Notes under the pieces: model-generated | Told to the model about the DNA's origin: nothing | Database searches by the model: none | The model's input: the letters and a program-made list of their open reading frames with translations, nothing else | In this document: in pieces, positions 55,976 through 64,000 of the stretch | Numbering within the stretch: position 1 is the stretch's first letter | Layout: every line of letters starts with the position of its first letter | Made by a program: the position numbers and the translations under genes | Assembly: GCF_013372145.1 (NCBI RefSeq) | Contig: NZ_CP053827.1 | Location: 620,001 to 684,000 of the forward strand | Direction of reading: 5' to 3' | From: Campylobacter hyointestinalis subsp. hyointestinalis | Lineage (GTDB): Bacteria; Campylobacterota; Campylobacteria; Campylobacterales; Campylobacteraceae | DNA: 64,000 nucleotides

Positions 55976-57165
55976 TAAAATATCTAGCACTTCTAAGATA
56001 CAATAGAAATCTTAGAATTTTGACTTCTATACAGATGATATGCTATTTTGGTATGTGGTTTTCACATACTGGAATTTTTACTCTTCTTATAGATCTAAAA
56101 GCTCCTGTTTGGGCTCTTACTTTGGCAGCTGCTATGGCTTTTATACCAAATGTATTTTTAGCTCCGATAAACGGGATCATTATAGATAAATTTAACCCAA
56201 AACCTATGATGATATTTTTGATGTTTATAGAAACTGTGAGCGTTTTAATGCTTGTTTTTATAGATGATCTTAGTCTTTTATGGCTTTTATTTGTTTTGAT
56301 ATTTGTACGAATGGGAGTAGGGGTTACGTATTTTCAAACCGAAATGAGCTTGCTTCCAAATTTGCTGAGCAAGAAAAATCTCAAACTAGCAAACGAAATT
56401 CACTCTATCATCTGGGCGGCTTCATATACTGCTGGAATGGGCATAGCCGGAGTTTTTATACACTGTTTTGGTGTCAAAGAGGCGTTTTTGTTTGATTTTG
56501 CACTTTATATATTTGGTATTTTTCTTCTAACTAAGCTAAATATTCCAAATATCGTAAAAACCAAAACTCAAAAGGCTTTTTTGATGATGAAAGAGGGTTT
56601 AAAATACATAAAAAACAACCCACTTATAGTGCATCTTATCTTACTTCACTCTTTTGTAGGGATCACCGCTTATGACAATTTGATCGCTCTTATGGCGAGT
56701 TATCAGTATAAGGAGATCTTAAGTGCGTCGCTTATCATAGGGTTTATGAATATGACTAGAGCCTTGTCTCTTGTAGTAGGTCCTATAATGCTTAGTAAAT
56801 TTATAAATACAAAAACTCTGTTTTGGCTGTTTATCGGCGAGTTTTTAGGTATAGGACTTTGGGCTATTTTACAGTTTAATTACTATCTTGGACTTATCGG
56901 GCTTATAGCAGCTGGATTTTGTACTTCTAGTCTTTGGTCATTTACATTTACTATGCTTCAAAACAGCTGTGACAAGAAATTTTATGGTAGAGTTATAGCG
57001 TATAAAGATATGGTATATTTTATTATCTCGGCTTTTGTTTCGCTCGCTATCGGTGCTGTGTATGAGCTAGGTATAAGCCTTATGGCTATAACTTTTAGTA
57101 TGGGATCTGCGTTTTTGATAGGCGCGTTTTATTATAAATTCGTATATGAGAAGTATAAACTATAA
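55972..57165 (+). CDS. MFS transporter
   Basis: The protein has 397 residues with 12 predicted helices of the major facilitator type (enterobactin-exporter-like MFS_3 look: DLKAPVWALTLAAAMAFIPNVFLAPINGIIIDKF). Substrate unknown. Start overlaps the lipoprotein gene (ATGA), so both are on one transcript. Its end overlaps the convergent cheR by 6 bp. Confidence 0.85.
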   Translation: MIKYLALLRYNRNLRILTSIQMICYFGMWFSHTGIFTLLIDLKAPVWALTLAAAMAFIPNVFLAPINGIIIDKFNPKPMMIFLMFIETVSVLMLVFIDDLSLLWLLFVLIFVRMGVGVTYFQTEMSLLPNLLSKKNLKLANEIHSIIWAASYTAGMGIAGVFIHCFGVKEAFLFDFALYIFGIFLLTKLNIPNIVKTKTQKAFLMMKEGLKYIKNNPLIVHLILLHSFVGITAYDNLIALMASYQYKEILSASLIIGFMNMTRALSLVVGPIMLSKFINTKTLFWLFIGEFLGIGLWAILQFNYYLGLIGLIAAGFCTSSLWSFTFTMLQNSCDKKFYGRVIAYKDMVYFIISAFVSLAIGAVYELGISLMAITFSMGSAFLIGAFYYKFVYEKYKL

Positions 57166-57939
57166 CTTCTCATAGTAGCTAGCACTGATATCTATAACTT
57201 TTTTATAAGTATCAGTGTAGGGTACTAGATCGGCATTTCCTACGTATAGTCTTCCGTTTGGTTTTAAGATCTTAGCAAATCTCTCTATGGCATTTAGCCT
57301 ATGGGCTTCATCAAAATATATAAGCATATTTCTTGAGCTGATGATATCAAATATCCCGAGTTTGAAAAATCCCGGATCAAATAAATTTGCTTGTTTAAAC
57401 TCAATTTTACCTAAAAGCTCTTTTTTGATCTTAAATTTATCTTCTATTTTAGTAAAATATACGCCGAGTTCTTTTTGATGTAAATTTTTTACGGCTCTTT
57501 CGCCGTAAATTCCTTTTTCGGCTTGGTCTATGACCTCTGAGTTTATATCAAGTCCTGTTATCTTTACTTTGTTTGCTATGCCTACTATTTTTGCAAGTAT
57601 AGCTAATGAATAAACTTCATCGCCGCTACTACATGGTATGCAGAGTATATTTACATATCCTTCTAGAGAATTTGCGTATTCTATTATGGCATTTAGTTGC
57701 CTTAGTTCTCTATAAAAATACGTTTCATTTACGGTTATAAGATTTATAAATTTTTGCCTTAGAGAGCTATCGTATGAAATTTTTTGTATCAATTCATCGG
57801 CGTCATCTATGGAATTTAAAGCTGCAAAATTCGTGATCCTATGTTTTAAAATTCCTTTTTTATTTGCAAGGTCGTTTCCGCTAAATCTCTTTGCCGCATC
57901 TAGTATCTTATCTAGATTTTCTAAAGATAAATCATTCAT
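57160..57939 (-). CDS. cheR: Chemotaxis protein methyltransferase CheR
   Basis: The protein has 259 residues. It methylates glutamates of chemoreceptors using SAM. The helical N-domain and the SAM-binding domain (NILCIPCSSGDEVYSLAIL, ITGLDINSEVIDQAEKGIYGERAV, IISSRNMLIYF) are visible. It overlaps cheB by 8 bp. Confidence 0.94.
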   Translation of the reverse strand: MNDLSLENLDKILDAAKRFSGNDLANKKGILKHRITNFAALNSIDDADELIQKISYDSSLRQKFINLITVNETYFYRELRQLNAIIEYANSLEGYVNILCIPCSSGDEVYSLAILAKIVGIANKVKITGLDINSEVIDQAEKGIYGERAVKNLHQKELGVYFTKIEDKFKIKKELLGKIEFKQANLFDPGFFKLGIFDIISSRNMLIYFDEAHRLNAIERFAKILKPNGRLYVGNADLVPYTDTYKKVIDISASYYEKL

Positions 57940-58498
57940 GTATAAATTTCTCTAATTCTATTTTTATGTTTTGTAAATTTGCAGTTTCTAGCTTTGGGTT
58001 TAACTCTTTGGCACGTTTTGGCATACCGTAGACTACGGCTGTTTCGTCATTTTCGGCTATACACTTTGCTCCTGATTTATATAGTTTGTCAAGTCCGATC
58101 GCTCCATCATCTCCAAGTCCTGTTAAAAGTATAGCAAGAACATCGCTAAACTTACAAGCGCTCACCGCCGAAGAAAATAGCATATTTACATTTGGATTAA
58201 ATATAGTTGGAATTCCGCTGATGTCAGGAGCTATTATGAGCTGTTTTGTATCTAGTATGATACTGTTTTTTTCGCATATATAAATTTTATTTTTAAGTAT
58301 CTCTTTGTCTTTGACCATAGTTACTTCAGACTTTATATTTTTATTAAATTGCGCAACAAAGCTGGGCATAAATGTTTTGTTCATATGCTGAGCTATGACT
58401 ATAGAAACGTTTTGTGGCAATATAATATCGCTAAAAAGCTCTCTAAGATGCCCTGGACCTCCAGTAGAGGCTCCTACTAGTACAAGTTTTTGTTTCAA
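57932..58498 (-). CDS. cheB: CheB methylesterase domain protein (no receiver)
   Basis: The protein has 188 residues from a TTG start with GGAG upstream. Only the methylesterase domain is present: catalytic Ser (GASTGGPGHLREL), His (AQHMNKTF) and Asp (GLGDDGAIGL). The N-terminal phosphoreceiver of ordinary CheB is missing, so its activity cannot be set by CheA, as known for C. jejuni. It removes methyl groups from chemoreceptors. Confidence 0.93.
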   Translation of the reverse strand: MKQKLVLVGASTGGPGHLRELFSDIILPQNVSIVIAQHMNKTFMPSFVAQFNKNIKSEVTMVKDKEILKNKIYICEKNSIILDTKQLIIAPDISGIPTIFNPNVNMLFSSAVSACKFSDVLAILLTGLGDDGAIGLDKLYKSGAKCIAENDETAVVYGMPKRAKELNPKLETANLQNIKIELEKFIHE

Positions 58499-58615
58499 AT
58501 TTGAAACTCCGTTTTAGTTTATAAAGTCAAATTATATCACTTTTTCATTTTATATCAAATTTAGAAGCATTTGTGTATAATTTTAGCTCATTCTTTGAGG
58601 TTATTAAGGATATAA

Positions 58616-60499
58616 ATGGCAGAAGTAAAAGGTGTTATGTCACCTATAGTCATAAATACAAAAAATGTTTATGAAGATTTAGAAGCTATAGCGTATAAAA
58701 CAAACGTAGATATAAACAGTATCGACTTTAATATTTTAGCTATATATACAAAATACAAAACCGACGCTGATAGTGAATTTAAAGATGTTGATGAAGAATC
58801 TTTAAATATATTTAACGACGATGAATTCATCTCAAACAAAAGTCTTGTTATATCTCAAAGCTATAATGTAGAGTATTTTGATAAAAGCACTAGAAGTGCT
58901 TCTTTGATGCCTAAAATTTCTTTGGGCGCAAATAAAAGTATGACAAAGATAGTTGCAACTATAAAAGAGAGCTTAGATGTAAAATACACACCTACGTTTG
59001 AATCAGAGCTCATAAACACAATATACAAAAAGCTCATAAAAGTCGGAGTTTTGATAGGTATAAGAAATTCTCTAATGCTAAGAGAGATAAAAAGACTAAC
59101 TTCTGTTTTACGCATAAAAGGCATAATAGACAAAAGCGTCACATTTGTGGTGACTTCAGGACTCGATGCTTTGCCAAGCGTAGATGACGCTATCATTTAC
59201 TATTACATCAACAAAACAAAAGAGGGTGGCAAAAAAGATAAGGTTGATTATGCAAACCGTGGATTTATCCAAAGCGTTAGTCCTGGTGAGCTTATCATCG
59301 AGTATATAAAACCTAAATTTGGATCTCCTGGAAGAAACGTAAAAGGCGAACTCATACCAGTAAATGATCCTAAAGTAACAAATCAAGTTCAGATAAACTA
59401 TACCGATAATATCGAAATGCGTGAAGATGAAAATAGCATAAAATATTTTGCTAAAAAAAACGGATATGTAAGCAAAGATAAAGATACTTACGATATCGCA
59501 GATGAGTTAGATGTCAATGAAGTAAGTTTTAAAACTACTGGTTCGATAGATGCAGGACTAAATACAGACGTAAAAATCAACATAAAAGAAAGTGATGTTT
59601 TAAAAGACGCAGTAGGTACTGGTATGAGTATAGAAACTGCTAAGATCAATGTAGAAGGAAACGTAGCAAAAAACGCACGTATAGTTGCTAAAGAAGTAAA
59701 TATAGGCGGACAGACTCACGCCAAATCCACTATCGAAGCAGACAGCGCTTTCATCTCTGTGCATTTAGGAAAACTTACCTGTGATGAAGCTACTATAGAT
59801 AGACTAGAGGGCGGTTACGTAAAAGCTAAAAAAGTTACGATAAACTCGGCTATAGGTGGAGAGATAATAGCGTCTGAAGTCTATATAGGCAAGTTGTTTT
59901 CTAACGTAAATATAACGGCTTCAGTTATAGTGCAAGTAGATGAGCTAAAAGGTAGCAATAATAAATTTATAATAGACGCCGCCAAGATTTTGGATTATGA
60001 AGATAAATTTAACGAATACATGCAAAAGATCTCAAATCTTCAAAGCGAGATAGCCGCTATGCCAAGAGAACTAAAGAAAAAACGAAGCGTTATAGAATCA
60101 AACAAAGAGTCCGTAAATCTGATAAAACAGAGGATAGAAGAGCTAAGAAACGATTCTAAAACTCCGCCGATATCATTTATCAACAAACTAAAAGATTTTC
60201 AAGCTTTAGTTCAAGAGTACAACACAGAACTAAAAGAATTTCAAGGCAAAAAGGCGGCTTTAGATGATTTGCACGATGAGTTAAGACAAATGCAAAGTAT
60301 GGTTTTTGATGCTAAGATCATAAATAAAGATAGATGGAAAGAGCTAAACGAGATCAAATTTAAACTGATCGAACCTAAAAAAGAGATCATATATAGCACA
60401 AAAGAAAACGAACTAGCAAAGCTCATTATGCTTAAGCATCTAGTCGTAGCAGATGAAGACGTGTACGAGATAAAAAAATCAAACGAGATAGACCTATGA
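58616..60499 (+). CDS. FapA/DUF342-family protein
   Basis: The protein has 627 residues. The middle (about 200-470) is the DUF342 right-handed beta helix (VEGNVAKNARIVAKEVNIGGQTHAKS..), with a characteristic SPGELIIEY and GSPGRNVKGELI near its start. A C-terminal coiled coil (about 470-570) follows. Such proteins are linked with flagellar assembly or cell polarity in several bacteria. It overlaps ruvA by four bases, and stands upstream of the ruvA-ddl-murF block. Confidence 0.8.
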   Translation: MAEVKGVMSPIVINTKNVYEDLEAIAYKTNVDINSIDFNILAIYTKYKTDADSEFKDVDEESLNIFNDDEFISNKSLVISQSYNVEYFDKSTRSASLMPKISLGANKSMTKIVATIKESLDVKYTPTFESELINTIYKKLIKVGVLIGIRNSLMLREIKRLTSVLRIKGIIDKSVTFVVTSGLDALPSVDDAIIYYYINKTKEGGKKDKVDYANRGFIQSVSPGELIIEYIKPKFGSPGRNVKGELIPVNDPKVTNQVQINYTDNIEMREDENSIKYFAKKNGYVSKDKDTYDIADELDVNEVSFKTTGSIDAGLNTDVKINIKESDVLKDAVGTGMSIETAKINVEGNVAKNARIVAKEVNIGGQTHAKSTIEADSAFISVHLGKLTCDEATIDRLEGGYVKAKKVTINSAIGGEIIASEVYIGKLFSNVNITASVIVQVDELKGSNNKFIIDAAKILDYEDKFNEYMQKISNLQSEIAAMPRELKKKRSVIESNKESVNLIKQRIEELRNDSKTPPISFINKLKDFQALVQEYNTELKEFQGKKAALDDLHDELRQMQSMVFDAKIINKDRWKELNEIKFKLIEPKKEIIYSTKENELAKLIMLKHLVVADEDVYEIKKSNEIDL

Positions 60500-61050
60500 T
60501 AAAAGCAATAGAAGGAATAATCACAAAAAAAGAGCCAACTAGTATTTGGCTAAAGGTGCCTTGTGGCGTAACGTATGGCATTTTTATATCGCTTTTTACA
60601 AGCTCAAATTTAAATAAAGGCGACAATGCAGAGCTTTTTATTACTCAGATCATCAGAGAAGACGCAAATTTACTTTATGGCTTTATCAAAGAGAGTGAGC
60701 AGCGCATTTTTGAAATGCTTTTAAAGGTAAATGGTATAGGTGCTGCGACTGCTATGGCGGTATGTTCTTCTCTAAGCCCAGATGATTTTAGTAGAGCGAT
60801 AATAAATGGAGATTCTGACACTTTAAGAAGAGTTCCTGGTATCGGGCCAAAGACTGCTAGAACGGTCATCGCTCAGCTAAGCGATGCTAAATTTAGCGAG
60901 ATAAGCTCTATGGAGAGTTATCAAAATGAAGCGTTTATGGCTCTTGAGAGTTTAGGTTTTAAAAGAGATAAAATTTCAAAAGTGCTTAGCGAATGCATGA
61001 GCGGCGACACGACTTCACTTATAAAAGAAGCACTTAAAAAACTTGCTTAA
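60496..61050 (+). CDS. ruvA: Holliday junction branch-migration protein RuvA
   Basis: The protein has 184 residues, an OB domain followed by two helix-hairpin-helix motifs (KVNGIGAATAMAVCSSL and RRVPGIGPKTARTVI) and a small C-terminal helical domain. It holds the four-way junction and loads RuvB. RuvB is not in the window. Confidence 0.95.
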   Translation: MIKAIEGIITKKEPTSIWLKVPCGVTYGIFISLFTSSNLNKGDNAELFITQIIREDANLLYGFIKESEQRIFEMLLKVNGIGAATAMAVCSSLSPDDFSRAIINGDSDTLRRVPGIGPKTARTVIAQLSDAKFSEISSMESYQNEAFMALESLGFKRDKISKVLSECMSGDTTSLIKEALKKLA

Positions 61051-61056
61051 GGAAAT

Positions 61057-62097
61057 TTGATGAAATTCGGTATAGTATTTGGTGGAAATAGTTTTGAGCA
61101 CGAGATAAGTATAGTTTCTGCAGTGTCAGTTAAAAATGTTTTAAAAGCTGATCTTAGCTTTATCTTTGTAGATAAATTTAGAGATTTTTATCTGATAGAT
61201 AAAAAAGATATGAGAGCAAATTTCTTTAGTAGTGGCAAGTATAAAAACTCTAAAAAGTTATATTTACAACAAGGTGGTTTTGCTACCCACTCACTCTTTG
61301 GAATGAGTCAGCTAAACTTGGATTGTTATATAAATTTAATCCACGGAAGTGACGGGGAAGATGGCAAGATCGCTGGTATGTTCGAGTTTTACGGTCTTAA
61401 GTTTATAGGTCCAAGACTTGAAGCGAGCGTGCTTAGTTTTAACAAAGAGCTTACTAAACTTTTAGCTTTAAAATGTGGCGTAAAAACACTGCCTTACGAG
61501 ATGATAAAAAGAGGCGATAAAATCAAAATGCAATTACCATTTATCCTAAAACCTGCTCGTCTTGGAAGCAGCATAGGAGTAAGTATAGTGCATAAGCTTA
61601 GTGAGCTTGACTATGCTTTGGACGTGGCTTTTGAGTTTGATAGCGATATCTTAGTAGAGCCTTTTATGAGCGGCATTAGAGAGTTTAATCTAGCTGGATT
61701 TAGGGTTGGCAATGAGTTTGAGTTTTCGCTCATAGAAGAGCCGACAAAAAAAGAATTTCTTGATTTTGAGCAAAAATATATGAGTTTTTCAAGTCGCACT
61801 TCAGTAGAAGCGAGTATCAGCCAGGAGTTAAAAGAGGCCATAAAAAAAGCTTTTATGGATATTTATGATGGCGGAAACTTTGATGGCGCTCTGATAAGGT
61901 GTGATTTTTTTGTTCTTGATAATGAAATTTATCTAAATGAGATAAATCCAAACCCAGGAAGTATGGCAAACTATCTATTTACAGACTTTAGTGCTTCAGT
62001 ACAAAAACTCGCTAACTCTATAAAATTACCTAAAAATATACAGATTGATTATAAATTTATACACTCCATAACAAGTAATAAAGGCAAACTGAACTGA
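61057..62097 (+). CDS. ddl: D-alanine-D-alanine ligase
   Basis: The protein has 346 residues. ATP-grasp enzyme that makes the terminal dipeptide of the peptidoglycan stem. [45 protein letters not shown] and the metal-binding [11 protein letters not shown] are family marks. It follows ruvA by 6 bp, in front of the orphan antitoxin-like gene. Confidence 0.96.
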   Translation: MMKFGIVFGGNSFEHEISIVSAVSVKNVLKADLSFIFVDKFRDFYLIDKKDMRANFFSSGKYKNSKKLYLQQGGFATHSLFGMSQLNLDCYINLIHGSDGEDGKIAGMFEFYGLKFIGPRLEASVLSFNKELTKLLALKCGVKTLPYEMIKRGDKIKMQLPFILKPARLGSSIGVSIVHKLSELDYALDVAFEFDSDILVEPFMSGIREFNLAGFRVGNEFEFSLIEEPTKKEFLDFEQKYMSFSSRTSVEASISQELKEAIKKAFMDIYDGGNFDGALIRCDFFVLDNEIYLNEINPNPGSMANYLFTDFSASVQKLANSIKLPKNIQIDYKFIHSITSNKGKLN

Positions 62098-62122
62098 TAC
62101 TTTAAAATGTTTTAAGCCAAAT

Positions 62123-62154
62123 TTATGTAGAATTTTGTGTAAAATTCTACATAA
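62123..62154 (+). promoter_or_regulatory. 14-bp perfect inverted repeat in front of the Phd/YefM-like gene
   Basis: Arms TTATGTAGAATTTT (62123-62136) and AAAATTCTACATAA (62141-62154) are exact complements, with a GTGT loop. The right arm runs into the AAGGA ribosome binding site (62153-62157), and TAGAAT inside the left arm is a good -10 box. It can be an operator (half-site TGTAGA/TCTACA) or an RNA hairpin that hides the ribosome binding site. Confidence 0.6.
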
Positions 62155-62163
62155 GGACGCAAT

Positions 62164-62400
62164 ATGGCTACATTTAGTAAAAACGAAGTATATACTGCCA
62201 CAGAGGTCGTTAGAAATTTTAGTTCTATCCTTACAAAAGTTTCAAAAGCCGAGATGAAAAGAGCATTTATAGTTAAAAACAATCGCTTTGAAGCCGTACT
62301 TTTAAATATGGATGAGTATGAAAGACTAAATGAAGCCGTAGTTTTGCTAGAAGCTATTTATACAACAAAAAAAGTAAAAAAGGAAGAAGATGGCAAGTAA
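62164..62400 (+). CDS. Phd/YefM-family antitoxin-like protein without toxin
   Basis: The protein has 78 residues. Its N-terminal beta-alpha-beta part, TATEVVRNFSSILTKVSKAEMKRAFIVKNNRFEAVLLNMDEYERL, is the Phd/YefM DNA-binding/dimerisation domain, and the C-terminus is short and basic/acidic, without an obvious toxin-binding helix. No toxin gene is adjacent: the next gene (11-bp overlap) is an alpha/beta hydrolase. The same small gene stands there in C. jejuni (Cj0797c, from memory). It is likely a stable chromosomal regulator. Confidence 0.8.
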   Translation: MATFSKNEVYTATEVVRNFSSILTKVSKAEMKRAFIVKNNRFEAVLLNMDEYERLNEAVVLLEAIYTTKKVKKEEDGK

Positions 62401-63106
62401 AGAAGTAACTATCAAAAGTCATAGATACACTATCAGCTATGAGATATTTAATCCTACTTTGGAGCCTTGCATACTCATACTTCACGGTTGGGGTGCAAAT
62501 AAAGAGATAATGAAAAAGGCTTTTTTACCATATTTTACAAATTTAAAACAAATTTATATCGATCTTCCCGGGTTTGGAAATAGCCCTCTAACTCATCCTT
62601 TATATACGAAAGATTATGCTAATATCGTTCGCGAGTTTTTAGACAAGCTTGATCTTAAGCCTGAGTTTATTTTAGGTCATAGTTTTGGTGGCAAAGTAGC
62701 GACTTTGCTAAATCCACCAAATTTAATACTTCTTAGCAGTGCTGGAATCATTCAAAAGAAGCCATTTTTAGTAAGACTTAAGATCAAAATATTTAAATTT
62801 TTAAAGCTTATCGGTTTTGGTAAATTTTATAAATTTTTTGCGTCAAAAGACGTAGCTGGAATGAGTAAAGAGATGTATGAGACGCTAAAAAATGTTGTTG
62901 ATGAGAATTTCTATAATATTTTTAAAAATTACAAAGGCAAAGCTTATCTGTTTTGGGGTAAAGAAGACAGAGCAACGCCTTTAAAAAGTGGCGAAGAAAT
63001 AGCAAGGATCATCAAAAATAGTGAATTCTATCCGCTAAGCGGAGATCATTTTTTCTTTTTACTTCACGCAGAGTTTATCACAAAAACCATTCAAAACAGA
63101 GATTAA
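62390..63106 (+). CDS. Alpha/beta hydrolase
   Basis: The protein has 238 residues. Nucleophile elbow GHSFGGK, oxyanion region LHGWGANKE, acid in WGKEDRATP and catalytic histidine in SGDHFFFL. Esterase or lipase-type activity is likely, but the substrate is not indicated. It overlaps the antitoxin-like gene and ends 2 bp before the murF start. Confidence 0.85.
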   Translation: MASKEVTIKSHRYTISYEIFNPTLEPCILILHGWGANKEIMKKAFLPYFTNLKQIYIDLPGFGNSPLTHPLYTKDYANIVREFLDKLDLKPEFILGHSFGGKVATLLNPPNLILLSSAGIIQKKPFLVRLKIKIFKFLKLIGFGKFYKFFASKDVAGMSKEMYETLKNVVDENFYNIFKNYKGKAYLFWGKEDRATPLKSGEEIARIIKNSEFYPLSGDHFFFLLHAEFITKTIQNRD

Positions 63107-63108
63107 AA

Positions 63109-64000
63109 ATGCTAGAAAATATATACTTACTTGCCGCCACTCTTCTTTTTACGCTAGGGCTTGGCTACTACCTTATAACTGCTTTGCAGTGGTTTAGCTA
63201 TAAGTGGGAGCGTATCTTGCTACACTACACAAAGCCGCTTTGGCACGTCTATTTTGCTATTATACCGTTTGGAGTTTTTGCAATTTTTAGCACTTTTTGG
63301 TCAAGCTTAACTCCTATTTTTGCCGGTTTATATCTTGTTGCTCTATTTTTTTGGCAAAGAAAACTTGATAAAAAACTTGTATTTACAAGTAGGATAAAAC
63401 GATTTTTTTGCTTTTTGCTTTTTGCTTTTTTGATTTTTAGTTATTTTTTGCTAAATCAAATTTTGGTTTTAGTTTTCTCACTTGCTATCTCATTTTTACT
63501 TATGGAGCTTTACGAAAAACTCTTATATATCAAATTTAAAAATAGTGCCAAAAACAAGCTTGCTTCTATGCCAGATCTAAAGATAGTTTTGATAACGGCA
63601 AGTTTTGGTAAAACTAGTATGAAAAACTTTTGTGCGTCTTTGCTTGAAAAAGATTTCAATGTCTTAAAAACCCCTCGCAGTGTAAATACGCTAGCAGGTA
63701 TCATAAAAGATATAAATGAAAATCTTACGCCCAAAACTCAAATTTACATAGCTGAAGCAGGAGCTAGGCTTAAAGGAGATATAAAAGATATAGCTCAGTT
63801 TTTAAACCCACACTTTGTCATCATTGGCGAGATAGGAGCTATGCATATCGAGTATTTTAAAAGCTTAGAAAATATCCGTAGTACGAAGCTTGAAGCACTT
63901 GTCAGTAAAAACTTAGAATATGCGTTTTTGCATAGTACGACTTTGAAAAAAGAGGACGAGAAAACTTGCATTTATGACCATAAAGTCAGTGATATAAGTG
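63109..64000 (+). CDS. murF: MurF, UDP-MurNAc-tripeptide-D-alanyl-D-alanine ligase, 5' part
   Basis: The frame starts at an ATG two bases after the hydrolase stop and stays open to the right edge (297 codons). The first about 130 residues contain four to five membrane helices (LLAATLLFTLGLGYYLITA, FLLFAFLIFSYFLLN), followed by the Mur ligase P-loop ITASFGKTSMKNF and EAGARLKGDI. This membrane-anchored MurF form is known in Campylobacter. The middle and C-terminal domains lie outside the window. Confidence 0.85.
   Translation, partial: MLENIYLLAATLLFTLGLGYYLITALQWFSYKWERILLHYTKPLWHVYFAIIPFGVFAIFSTFWSSLTPIFAGLYLVALFFWQRKLDKKLVFTSRIKRFFCFLLFAFLIFSYFLLNQILVLVFSLAISFLLMELYEKLLYIKFKNSAKNKLASMPDLKIVLITASFGKTSMKNFCASLLEKDFNVLKTPRSVNTLAGIIKDINENLTPKTQIYIAEAGARLKGDIKDIAQFLNPHFVIIGEIGAMHIEYFKSLENIRSTKLEALVSKNLEYAFLHSTTLKKEDEKTCIYDHKVSDIS

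Noticed and set aside
62164-62400. Complete toxin-antitoxin module
   Set aside because: No toxin-like gene (RelE/YoeB/Doc) on either side; the next gene is an alpha/beta hydrolase with a full catalytic triad.
1-64000. Phase-variable poly-G or poly-C tracts
   Set aside because: No G or C run of eight or more was seen, although such tracts are common in C. jejuni.
1-64000. tRNA, rRNA, CRISPR arrays or insertion sequences
   Set aside because: No T-loop/cloverleaf sequences, regularly spaced direct repeats or transposase-like ORFs were found on either strand.

Overview
The window looks like a chromosomal segment of a Campylobacter species, most likely from the fetus/hyointestinalis side of the genus. 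Evidence from the sequence is low GC, AAGGA-type ribosome binding sites, promoters with a clear TATAAT -10 box and usually no -35 box, frequent TTG/GTG starts, and a gene content typical of Epsilonproteobacteria (Campylobacterota): futalosine-pathway menaquinone synthesis (mqnC), fliW, membrane-anchored MurF, receiver-less CheB, and an octaheme HAO with its NapC-type partner. From memory, several blocks match C. jejuni order: cprS-cprR-htrA / cbpA-hspR-kefB; atpB-Cj1203-like-gatB-gpsA; murJ-cysS-msbA-pyrD-M16 peptidase-dapA-SDR; mobB-fbp-Cys-rich protein-metG-Cj0837-like; and FapA-ruvA-ddl-Phd-like-hydrolase-murF. No species call is made. There are no rRNA or tRNA genes, no CRISPR array and no intact insertion sequence.

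Layout. 0-6.2 kb: the 3' end of a metallo-hydrolase gene, a hotdog thioesterase, cmoB with a small unlisted lipoprotein gene, pepD, the hibernation factor hpf, three pseudopilin-like genes (probably the transformation apparatus) and fliW. 6.4-12.1 kb: a MacA-MacB-TolC-type tripartite exporter followed by a ComEC-like protein. 12.1-18.5 kb: envelope and heat stress block (CprRS, HtrA, CbpA, HspR, KefB). 18.5-25.7 kb: antiporter, TSUP permease, atpB, ThiE/TenI-like protein, gatB, gpsA, nagZ. 25.7-38.4 kb: a long minus-strand block with RarD, a cystine-type ABC importer, and the essential operon for phospholipid, lysine, pyrimidine, lipid A and peptidoglycan precursor functions.

38.4-49 kb: a DEAD-box helicase with a 250-residue charged tail behind a long leader, an AT-rich insert with an EexN-family entry-exclusion lipoprotein and a 40-residue ORF, the mobB-fbp-metG block, then a Crp/Fnr regulator, a tetraheme NapC-type cytochrome and an octaheme hydroxylamine-oxidoreductase-like enzyme, probably a nitrite/hydroxylamine-reducing respiratory module. 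49-54.5 kb: accessory region with a 1186-residue subtilisin autotransporter, and on the other strand a secreted passenger-like protein that stops where its beta barrel should begin, followed by two tiny coupled ORFs and 550 bp without a convincing gene. 54.5-64 kb: mqnC, an NlpE-like lipoprotein, an MFS carrier, CheR/CheB, FapA, ruvA, ddl, an orphan Phd/YefM-like gene behind a 14-bp perfect inverted repeat, an alpha/beta hydrolase and the start of murF.

The most distinctive observations are the probable AUA start codon of mobB, the long inverted repeat in front of the orphan antitoxin-like gene in a cell-wall operon, the HAO module with a palindrome over its promoter, the barrel-less autotransporter cluster, the duplicated eight-cysteine protein beside metG, and the disordered helicase tail.
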